The notes under the pieces were generated by a model. That model was not told where the DNA came from. It saw only the letters and a list, made by a program, of their open reading frames with translations, and ran no database searches. Positions 29,429 to 38,772 of a DNA stretch of 64,000 nt are shown here, one piece after another; within the stretch, counting starts at the first letter, position 1, and every line of letters starts with the position of its first letter. The translations under genes and the position numbers were made by a program. The DNA is from Streptomyces sp. NBC_00568 (GTDB lineage: Bacteria; Actinomycetota; Actinomycetes; Streptomycetales; Streptomycetaceae), in the NCBI RefSeq assembly GCF_026341855.1, contig NZ_JAPENW010000001.1, positions 5,633,001 through 5,697,000 on the forward strand, given 5' to 3'.

Positions 29429-30565
29429 GTGAGCCACGTGAGCAGCCACTCACCGCACGGCCAGTCGCCGCTGCGCACCGTGCAGGTGCTCGGCGGCGGA
29501 AGCGCGGGCAGCAGCGGGCATGTGCGGTCGCTGGCCTCGGGTCTGGTCGCCCGGGGGGTTCGGGTCACCGTGTGCTCTCCCACCGAGGCGGATCGCGTGT
29601 ACGGGTTCACCGGGGTGGGCGCGCACCACGTTCCCGTGCCCCGCAGCAGCGATCCCGCCTCCGTGTCCGCGCTGCGGGCGGCCTGCGCGGACGCCGATCT
29701 CGTGCATGCGCACGGGCTGCACGCGGCGCTGCGGGCGACCCTGGCACTCAGCGGGCGGCGCGTTCCGCTCGTCGTCACCTGGCACACGCGTTCGGAGGCC
29801 GACGGTGCTCGGGCCCATGTGCTGCGGCTCCTCGAGCGGCGGGTCGCCAGGGCCGCCGCCGTGGTGCTCGGGACCTCGTCCGACCTGGTGGACCGGGCCC
29901 GCAGCAGGGGAGCCCGCGACGCGCGGTTCGCCGCCGTAGCGCTTCCCGCGCCGCGCCCGCCCGTCGAGCCCGTGGAGCCCGACCGGTTCCGGCACAAGGC
30001 GCGGGCCGAACTCGGCTCGACCGACCGTCCGTTGCTGATGGCGGTCGGTTCGCTCGACCGGCACCGCGGCTACCACACCCTGCTCGACGCCGCGCGTGCG
30101 TGGTGCCGCCTCGATCCCGTTCCGCTGCTGGTCATCGCGGGGGAGGGGCCGCTGCGCGCCGTTCTCCAGCGCCGGATCGAGGACGAGGAACTGCCGGTCC
30201 GGCTCATCGGGCGGCGCGACGACATCACGGAGCTGCTCGCCGCCGCCGACCTCGCGCTGCTGCCGAGCAGATGGGAGTCACGCTCGGTGCTGGTGCAGGA
30301 GGCCCTCCACGCGCGCGTGCCGCTTGTCGCCACCGCGGTCGGGGGCATCCCCGAAATGGTCGGCGACGCGGCCGAACTCGTCCCGTACGGGAACGCGAAG
30401 GCGCTCGCCGACGCCGTCGTACGACTGCTCGCCGACCCGGCGCGCCAGGAAGCCCTGCGCGAGAAGGGTGCCTGGCAGGCCGCCACTTGGCCGACCGAGG
30501 ACGAGACGGTCGCCCAAGTGCTGAGCGTCTACGACGAGTTGACCCAGCCCCGGCCGCTGGGCTGA
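29429..30565 (+). CDS. Glycosyltransferase family 4 (GT-B)
   Basis: About 378 residues. The first Rossmann half has VQVLGGGSAGSSGHVRSLAS, then DLVHAHGLHAAL and VVTWHTRSEAD. The second half has LLMAVGSLDRHRGYHTLLDA, VIAGEGPL, and the nucleotide-sugar-binding EX7E-type region (SRSVLVQEALHARVPLVATA, then GGIPEMV). The GTG at 29429 has AGGAG upstream; the frame is open back into the repeat array but that part is not protein-like. It transfers an activated sugar to an unknown acceptor. The nearby lipid-carrier-type membrane protein hints at cell-envelope glycan synthesis. Confidence 0.92.
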   Translation: MSHVSSHSPHGQSPLRTVQVLGGGSAGSSGHVRSLASGLVARGVRVTVCSPTEADRVYGFTGVGAHHVPVPRSSDPASVSALRAACADADLVHAHGLHAALRATLALSGRRVPLVVTWHTRSEADGARAHVLRLLERRVARAAAVVLGTSSDLVDRARSRGARDARFAAVALPAPRPPVEPVEPDRFRHKARAELGSTDRPLLMAVGSLDRHRGYHTLLDAARAWCRLDPVPLLVIAGEGPLRAVLQRRIEDEELPVRLIGRRDDITELLAAADLALLPSRWESRSVLVQEALHARVPLVATAVGGIPEMVGDAAELVPYGNAKALADAVVRLLADPARQEALREKGAWQAATWPTEDETVAQVLSVYDELTQPRPLG

Positions 30566-30584
30566 CCCGGGCACCAGCCGCCGG

Positions 30585-32213
30585 CTAGGGAACGTGCCTG
30601 CGCGCCCGCAGCGCCAGGCTCAACGCCAGTACCGTCTGCGGGTCGTCGAGGTCTGTGCCCAGCAACTCACCGATCCTGGCGAGGCGGTTGTAGAGGGTCT
30701 GCCGGTTGAGATGCAGCTCGCGGGCGGTCTCCGCCTTGCGCCCCGCGTGCGCCAGGTACGTCTGCAGGGTGGGAAGCAGCGGCGGCTTGGAGCGGTTGTC
30801 GTGGTCGCGGAGCGGGCCGATCGCGCGGTCCACGAAGGCGGCCAGGTCGGGGTGTTCGCGCAGCCGCCACAGCAGCAGGTCGATGTCCAGGCGGCGGGCG
30901 TCGTACCAGGGGCGGTCCGACAGGCCCTGCGCAGCGGTCGCCGTCTCCGCCGCGTGCCGCAGGCCCGCCGACGCGGCCGCCCAGCCGCCCGCGACCCCGA
31001 CCACCACCACCGGCGGCTGCGCTCCGGGCCGCTGCATGCCCGCCCGCTCCACACCGGCGCGCAGTGCCGCCGCGACACGGTCCGCCACGGCCCCCCGTTC
31101 CGACTCCGAGCGCAGGCCGAGCAGCAGCGGGACACGGCCCTCGACGGGACGTACGCCCAGCAGGACCGGAACACCCACCGAGGCCAGCTCCTCGGCGACC
31201 GCGCGGGCCAGGACCGCCCAGCCGCCCCCGGGGGCGAGGCCGTCGGCGAGTCGCATCACGACCGGCAGGAGCGGGCCGGCGCCGGGCTTGAAGCCGAGCA
31301 CACGGGCCTGCGCGGGCGCGTCCTCGGCCTCGATACGGCCCTCGGCGAGGTCGGTGAGGAAGTCGCCGCGCCCTCGCGCGGCGAGTTCCTCCTCCTGGCG
31401 GGCCTGCATCAGTACGACGGCCAGGATGCCGGCGGCCCGCTCGGCGGCGATCCGGTGCACCGGGGCGACCGGGGCACCGACCGGCAGGAGAACCAGCCGG
31501 GCCCGTACGGAACCGGTGCCCGGGCCGCCCCCGGGAACGTCCACCAGGGTGGTCCCCGCGGGCGGCTCCTCCTTGTGCTGGCCGCGCAGCCCCTCCCAGA
31601 CCTGCAGCGGGTCGGCGCCCGCGGAGCCGGCCCCGGCGGCGTACAGGAGCTGCCCGTCGGCCGTCTCCAGGAAGACCGGGTTGCCGCTGAAGTCGGCGAG
31701 AATGCGCAGGACCTGGGGGACTCCGCCGCCGCCGAGGAGGGCCTCGGTGCAGTGCCGGTGCACCTCCTCGGCCTGCTGGAGCAGCGCGTAGTGGCCGTTG
31801 ACGATCTCGGTGTGGATCTCCTCCGTGACCGTCACGAAGGGCACCTCGCGGTGCAGCTGGACCAGCGGCAGACCGGTGGATTTCGCCGTCTCCACGAGCG
31901 CGGCGGGCAGCCGGGCGAAGCGTGGGCCGAGTTCCACGACGAGCGCTGCGATACCGCGCTCGGCGAGGGTGCGGACGAACGCGCGCTGTTCGGCCGGGCG
32001 GGTGCCGAGTCCGTATCCCGTGGTGAGCAGCAGTTCACCGCCCTTGAGCAGCGAGGCGATGTTCGGTACCTCGCCCGCGTGCACCCAGCGCACGGTCCGC
32101 TGCAGCCGGTCGGCCCCCGCGATGATCTCCGGCAGCCCGCTGCGCAGCCCGGGCAGCTCAAGGGCCCGCTGCACGGTGATTCCGGCGCCTTGGGTGTCGT
32201 AACGGCTGTCCAT
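30585..32213 (-). CDS. PucR-family transcriptional regulator
   Basis: A 542-residue protein. The N-terminal PucR domain (about 12-130: ITVQRALELPGLRSGLPEII, GGELLLTTGYGLG) is followed by a central sensory region and a C-terminal PucR helix-turn-helix (LPTLQTYLAHAGRKAETARE, LHLNRQTLYNRLARIGELLG). PucR proteins regulate purine, amine or amino-acid catabolism. It is the last of three minus-strand genes, but gaps of about 90-100 bp leave cotranscription open. Confidence 0.94.
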   Translation of the reverse strand: MDSRYDTQGAGITVQRALELPGLRSGLPEIIAGADRLQRTVRWVHAGEVPNIASLLKGGELLLTTGYGLGTRPAEQRAFVRTLAERGIAALVVELGPRFARLPAALVETAKSTGLPLVQLHREVPFVTVTEEIHTEIVNGHYALLQQAEEVHRHCTEALLGGGGVPQVLRILADFSGNPVFLETADGQLLYAAGAGSAGADPLQVWEGLRGQHKEEPPAGTTLVDVPGGGPGTGSVRARLVLLPVGAPVAPVHRIAAERAAGILAVVLMQARQEEELAARGRGDFLTDLAEGRIEAEDAPAQARVLGFKPGAGPLLPVVMRLADGLAPGGGWAVLARAVAEELASVGVPVLLGVRPVEGRVPLLLGLRSESERGAVADRVAAALRAGVERAGMQRPGAQPPVVVVGVAGGWAAASAGLRHAAETATAAQGLSDRPWYDARRLDIDLLLWRLREHPDLAAFVDRAIGPLRDHDNRSKPPLLPTLQTYLAHAGRKAETARELHLNRQTLYNRLARIGELLGTDLDDPQTVLALSLALRARRHVP

Positions 32214-32304
32214 GCAGCGGACGCTACCCGCGGACGGGTTCCGGGGGCATCTCCGGCCGGTGACGAGAGCCGCCGCGGGCGGCGCGAGCCGGGGAGCGGC
32301 GCGC

Positions 32305-33696
32305 TCAGACGGCCGCCACCGGGGCGATGTTGTGGTTGAAGCGGAAGACGTTGTCCGGGTCGTACTCGGACTTCACCGCGGCCAGCCGCCGGAGGTTCTC
32401 GGTGCCGAGGCCGGCCACCACGCGGTCCGCGCCCTCGTCCCCGATGAAGTTCAGATAGACCGCGCCGGTGCTCCACGGCTGGACATCGGCGCGGACCTTC
32501 CTGACCCAGTCGATGCACCGTTCGTCGTCGGCGGGGTTCTCCCAGACCCCGAAGGGGTGCACGGCCCAGGCCGCGTCCCGGTAGGGGACGGGGAAACGGG
32601 ACGGTCCGGCGGCGATCGCGCCGCCCTGGGGGAACAGCACGTGCTGGGTGCCCGTGGGCACGGGCATGGCGTCGCCGAGGGCGCAGAAGACGTCCACGAA
32701 GTCGTCGGGTGCGCCGGTCAGGTACTCCGCCGACCAGTAGTTCCGCATGCCGGGCGGGTCGTCGAGCATGCACTGGAAGTCGGCGTAGGGCAGGGCGGTG
32801 ACGATCTCGACCTCGTGCGGCAGGGCCAGCAGCGGCTGGGCGACCTTGCGCATGTCGTCCTCGCCGCCCGCGTACGCGACGAGCGCCCCGCACAGCCGCT
32901 TGCCGACCAGGTGCTCGGGTATGAACTCCTCGGGCGGGCCGGTCAGGTAGATGATGCCGCCGCTCACCTCCGGCGGCCCGTTCTCGATGATCTCGCGGTA
33001 GATGCGGACCACGTCGGGACCGGTGTCCGGCTGGTACAGCATCAGGGCGATCGAGAACTCGGGCAGCGGGTGCAGCTTGAGGGTCAGCGCCGTGGCGACG
33101 CCGAAGTTCCCGCCGCCGCCGTGCAGGGCCCAGAACAGCTCCGCGTTCTCCTGGTCGGTGGCGCGCACCGGCGAACCGTCGGCGGTCACCAGCTCGACGC
33201 CGAGCAGGTTGTCGGCGGCGAGGCCGAGGGACCGGTCCAGCCAGCCGCTGCCGCCGCCGAGGACGAAGCCGCCGACGCCGGTCGTCGAGACACGGCCGCC
33301 GGTGGTCGCGAGGCCGTACGGCTGGGTGGCCCGGTCGAGATGGCTCATCAGGGCTCCGCCCTCGACCCGTACGGTCTCGGAGCCGGGGTGGACGGTGACC
33401 GTGTGCATCCTGGTGAGGTCGATGACCAGGCCGCCGTCGTTGAGCGACATGCCGGAGACGCTGTGGCCGCCGCCGCGTACCGCGATCGGCAGATCCAGTG
33501 CACGCGCGAAACGCACGGCACGCATCACGTCGGCTTCGCCCTCGCACAGCGCGATCACGGCGGGCCGCCGGTCGATCATCGCGTTGAAGATCGTCCGGGT
33601 TTCGTCGTACCCCGGATCGTCGGGGGTCACCACGTCACCGGACAGATCGGCGCGGAACGCGGCAAGTGCCACGCCCGCCTTCGAAAGGGGAGCCAT
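32305..33696 (-). CDS. FAD-dependent oxidase, berberine-bridge-enzyme type
   Basis: A 463-residue protein with a PCMH FAD-binding domain (PAVIALCEGEADVMRAVRFA; RGGGHSVSG supplies the histidine for covalent FAD attachment) and a C-terminal BBE segment (YDPDNVFRFNHNIAP). In bicovalent BBE enzymes a Cys also binds FAD in the VCPTVGVGG region; here the matching stretch reads VSTTGVGG, so attachment should be monocovalent. There is no signal peptide. The substrate is unknown; relatives oxidise alcohols, sugars or secondary metabolites. Confidence 0.93.
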   Translation of the reverse strand: MAPLSKAGVALAAFRADLSGDVVTPDDPGYDETRTIFNAMIDRRPAVIALCEGEADVMRAVRFARALDLPIAVRGGGHSVSGMSLNDGGLVIDLTRMHTVTVHPGSETVRVEGGALMSHLDRATQPYGLATTGGRVSTTGVGGFVLGGGSGWLDRSLGLAADNLLGVELVTADGSPVRATDQENAELFWALHGGGGNFGVATALTLKLHPLPEFSIALMLYQPDTGPDVVRIYREIIENGPPEVSGGIIYLTGPPEEFIPEHLVGKRLCGALVAYAGGEDDMRKVAQPLLALPHEVEIVTALPYADFQCMLDDPPGMRNYWSAEYLTGAPDDFVDVFCALGDAMPVPTGTQHVLFPQGGAIAAGPSRFPVPYRDAAWAVHPFGVWENPADDERCIDWVRKVRADVQPWSTGAVYLNFIGDEGADRVVAGLGTENLRRLAAVKSEYDPDNVFRFNHNIAPVAAV

Positions 33697-33805
33697 GGCA
33701 GCCGCCCCCTTCCATGAGGGGACAGGACTCCTTCCAGGCTAGGCGGGTGCGGCGGATCGGGCGCGCCGGGACGAGTCCGCCCCGGCGCGCCCGATCCGGG
33801 CCGGC

Positions 33806-35632
33806 TCAGCCGCCGTACGCCCCGCTCGCCGTCAGCCGCAGGGCCGTGTCGATCAGCGGAACGTGGCTGAAGGCCTGCGGGAAGTTCCCGACCTGGCGCT
33901 GGAGACGCGGGTCCCACTCCTCGGCCAGCAGCCCGAGGTCGTTGCGGAGGGCGAGCAGCCGCTCGAAGAGCTTGCGGGCCTCGTCGACCCGCCCGATCAT
34001 CGCGAGGTCGTCGGCCATCCAGAAGGAGCAGGCGAGGAAGGCGCCCTCGTCTCCCTCCAGGCCGTCCACGCCCGCGTCCTCGCCGGCCGTCGGGTAGCGC
34101 AGGATGAAGCCGTCGGAGGTGGACAGCTCGCGCTGGATCGCCTCGATGGTGCCGATCACGCGCTTGTCGTCCGGCGGCAGGAAGCCCATCTGCGGGATGA
34201 GCAGCAGCGAGGCGTCGAGTTCCCTCGAGCCGTACGACTGCGTGAACGTGTTCCGTTCCTTGTCGTAGCCCTTCTCGCACACGTCCCGGTGGATGTCGTC
34301 GCGCAGTTCGCGCCACTTCTCCAGCGGGCCGTCCGCGTCCCCGGACTCGATGAGCTTGATGGTGCGGTCGACGGCGACCCAGGCCATCACCTTGGAGTGC
34401 ACGAAGTGCCGCCGCGGACCCCGGACTTCCCAGATCCCCTCGTCCGGCTGGTCCCAGTGGGTCTCCAGGTAGCGGATCAGCTTCAACTGGAGCAGGGAGG
34501 CGTAGTCGTTGCGGGACAGGCCCGTCATGTGGGCCAGGTGCAGGGCCTCGGTGACCTCGCCGTAGACGTCGAGCTGGAGCTGGTGCGCGGCGCCGTTCCC
34601 GACGCGGACCGGCGCCGAACCCTCGTACCCGGGAAGCCAGTCGAGCTCGGCCTCGCCCAACTCCCGTTCCCCCGCGATGCCGTACATGATCTGGAGGTTC
34701 TCCGGGTCGCCCGCGACCGCGCGCAGCAGCCATTCGCGCCAGGCGCGGGCCTCCTCGCGGTAGCCGGTGCGCAGCAGCGAGGAGAGGGTGATGGCCGCGT
34801 CGCGCAGCCAGGTGTAGCGGTAGTCCCAGTTGCGGACGCCGCCGATCTCCTCCGGGAGGGAGGTGGTCGGCGCGGCGACGATGCCGCCGGTGGGCGCGTA
34901 CGTCAGGGCCTTCAGCGTGATCAGGGAGCGCACCACGGCCTCGCGGTAGGGGCCGTGGTACGTACATTGGTCGACCCAGTCGCGCCAGAAGTCCTCGGTC
35001 GCCTCCAGGGACTGCTCGGGCTCGGGCAGCGCCGGCGGCTCCTTGTGCGAGGGCTCCCACGAGATCGTGAAGGCGATCCGGTCACCCGGCGCCACCGTGA
35101 AGTCGGCGTACGTGGTCAGATCCTTGCCGTACGTCTCACAGTCCGTGTCGAACCAGACCGAGTCCGGTCCGGCGACGGCGACCGTGCGGCCCTCGTGCTT
35201 GTGCACCCAGGGCACCACGCGGCCGTACGAGAAACGCATCCGCAGCGCGGAGCGCATCGGCACCCGGCCCGTGACGCCCTCGACGATCCGGATCAGCTGC
35301 GGGGCGCCGTCACGCGGCGGCATGAAATCGGTCACCCGGACCGTGCCGCGCGGGGTGTCCCATTCGGATTCGAGAATCAGCGAGTCGCCGCGGTACCGGC
35401 GGCGCGCCGCCGTGGGCGGTTCGGCGTCGGACGCGTGCGCGGGTCCGAGCCGCCAGAATCCGTGTTCCTCCGTGCCGAGCAGTCCTGCGAAGACGGCGTG
35501 GGAGTCGAAGCGGGGCAGGCACAGCCAGTCGACTGTGCCGTCCCGGCAGACCAGCGCGGCTGTCTGCATGTCTCCGATGAGTGCGTAGTCCTCGATGCGC
35601 CCGGCCACGTGCATCTCCAGTCGAACGGCCAC
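33806..35632 (-). CDS. Glycoside hydrolase family 15 protein (glucoamylase/trehalase-like)
   Basis: About 608 residues. An N-terminal beta-sandwich domain (IEDYALIGDMQTAALVCRDG, DWLCLPRFDSHAVFAGLLG) precedes the (alpha/alpha)6 catalytic barrel with GGVRNWDYRYTWLRDAAITL, VHSKVMAWVAVDR and FLACSFWMADDLA. The pattern matches intracellular actinobacterial GH15 enzymes, some of which are trehalases. There is no signal peptide. The GTG at 35632 has AAGGGG 5-6 nt upstream; an ATG six codons later (35614) lacks a spaced ribosome site. Presumed role: hydrolysis of trehalose or alpha-glucan reserves. Confidence 0.93.
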   Translation of the reverse strand: MAVRLEMHVAGRIEDYALIGDMQTAALVCRDGTVDWLCLPRFDSHAVFAGLLGTEEHGFWRLGPAHASDAEPPTAARRRYRGDSLILESEWDTPRGTVRVTDFMPPRDGAPQLIRIVEGVTGRVPMRSALRMRFSYGRVVPWVHKHEGRTVAVAGPDSVWFDTDCETYGKDLTTYADFTVAPGDRIAFTISWEPSHKEPPALPEPEQSLEATEDFWRDWVDQCTYHGPYREAVVRSLITLKALTYAPTGGIVAAPTTSLPEEIGGVRNWDYRYTWLRDAAITLSSLLRTGYREEARAWREWLLRAVAGDPENLQIMYGIAGERELGEAELDWLPGYEGSAPVRVGNGAAHQLQLDVYGEVTEALHLAHMTGLSRNDYASLLQLKLIRYLETHWDQPDEGIWEVRGPRRHFVHSKVMAWVAVDRTIKLIESGDADGPLEKWRELRDDIHRDVCEKGYDKERNTFTQSYGSRELDASLLLIPQMGFLPPDDKRVIGTIEAIQRELSTSDGFILRYPTAGEDAGVDGLEGDEGAFLACSFWMADDLAMIGRVDEARKLFERLLALRNDLGLLAEEWDPRLQRQVGNFPQAFSHVPLIDTALRLTASGAYGG

Positions 35633-36150
35633 GTCGCCCCTTCGCGGGGCGGTCGCTCTTGCGGTCAAAGGGAACGTAGGTACTGCGGAACAGTAGGCAA
35701 TGGGGAAGGTCGGTAACTGCGGAACGTCGATGGTGGGGACGTCGGTCGTGCGTCGCTGCGAAACGTCAGTTGTCGGTGCGATGGGCGTTGCGAATCTCGT
35801 CTCGAAACGAACTGACAAGCCCTCTTTGTTCCGGGGTACGAACGGGGATGGTGCCGTGCGCCGGACAGGCTCGGCAGCGAGTGTCCGAGCAGGATACGAC
35901 GCACGTGGAAGATCCGCGTGCCGCTCCGGGCAACCCGGCTGAGCCGATCGAGTGAGCGGTGTGCGAGGTGTGTGCCCAGGTGTGCGCGGAGCGTGGCCGG
36001 AAGCGGTCTCGTTCTGTCGCTGATACCCTGGTAGCCCGTGGACCGGTGGGCAAGAAACCCCCGAACCGCAGCGACGGCACCTCCGGAAATTCTCCGGAAT
36101 CCACGCCGGCACGCACCCCAGACCGCGACCACGGGAGCCCCCTCTTGGCC
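35633..36150. promoter_or_regulatory. Divergent control region between GH15 and pyrG genes
   Basis: A 518-bp gene-free stretch. Near the GH15 start, CTGCGGAAC-type motifs recur at 35683, 35717 and 35756 (the last CTGCGAAAC), forming an imperfect 34-39-bp direct repeat. TACCCT at 36024-36029 is a possible -10 for pyrG. The pyrG leader is then about 120 nt long. No attenuator was recognised. Confidence 0.4.
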
Positions 36151-37818
<1,668 letters not shown>

Positions 37819-37929
37819 CACCAGGGCTGTACGGTGATCGGGGTGCGTGTCCGCGGGTTCTCCCGCCGGGCGCGTGCCCCGGTTCCGTCACCGGACCGGT
37901 TTCTTTTTGCGCGTGTGGGAGGACAGGCC

Positions 37930-38556
37930 ATGACGATCAAGGACACCCCCGAGGAGTGGGAGGTCCGGGCGACCGAGACCCCCTTCAAGGGCAACAAGAC
38001 CTCGGTGCGCACCGACGACGTGGTCATGCCCGACGGATCGGTCGTGCGCCGCGACTACCAGGTGCACCCGGGTTCCGTGGCGGTCCTCGCCCTCGACGAC
38101 GAGGGCCGTGTCCTGGTCCTGCGCCAGTACCGCCACCCCGTGCGCCACAAGCTGTGGGAGATCCCGGCGGGCCTGCTCGACATCCCCGGTGAGAACCCGC
38201 TGCACGCCGCGCAGCGCGAGCTCTACGAGGAGGCGCACGTCAAGGCGGAGAGCTGGCGCGTGCTGACCGACGTCTACACCACGCCCGGCGGCTGCGACGA
38301 AGCCGTCCGGATCTTCCTGGCCCGTGACCTCTCCGCGGCGGAGGGTGAGCGGTTCGACGTCGAGGACGAGGAGGCCGACATGGAGCTGGCCCGCGTCCCC
38401 CTCGACGAACTCGTCCGCGGGGTGCTCGCCGGTGAGCTGCACAACAACTGCCTGGTCGTGGGCGCCCTCTCGCTCCTCGCCGCGCGGCAGGGCGACGGAC
38501 TGGACGCGCTGCGCCCGGCCGAGGCGCCGTGGCCCGCGCGCCCCTTCGAGGCCTGA
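37930..38556 (+). CDS. NUDIX hydrolase (ADP-ribose pyrophosphatase type)
   Basis: A 208-residue protein. The Nudix box is intact (GENPLHAAQRELYEEAHV, preceded by WEIPAGLLDIP), with the QYRHPVRHKLWEIPAG block typical of ADP-ribose pyrophosphatases. It would cleave ADP-ribose to AMP and ribose-5-phosphate and limit toxic ADP-ribose. The ATG follows GGGAGGA with 6-nt spacing. The pyrG-NUDIX pair is conserved across actinobacteria (Rv1699-Rv1700 in M. tuberculosis, from memory). Confidence 0.95.
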   Translation: MTIKDTPEEWEVRATETPFKGNKTSVRTDDVVMPDGSVVRRDYQVHPGSVAVLALDDEGRVLVLRQYRHPVRHKLWEIPAGLLDIPGENPLHAAQRELYEEAHVKAESWRVLTDVYTTPGGCDEAVRIFLARDLSAAEGERFDVEDEEADMELARVPLDELVRGVLAGELHNNCLVVGALSLLAARQGDGLDALRPAEAPWPARPFEA

Positions 38557-38772
38557 CCCGCTCCTCGCGGCATCCGCCGTCTCTCCGCCCCACCCCGGAC
38601 GGGCCACCGTGCGCCCGTCCGGGGGGTGCCGGTCCTACGATCTCTTGATCCGATCGGGGGACGTCTCCGCCGCGCTCCACCCGGATCGTCGCAGAGCGTG
38701 AACTAGGCTCTGGAAACGCCCGAACCGGAGTCCCGGCGGGCTTGCGCGCGCAGTGGAACGGGAGCGTGGCCC

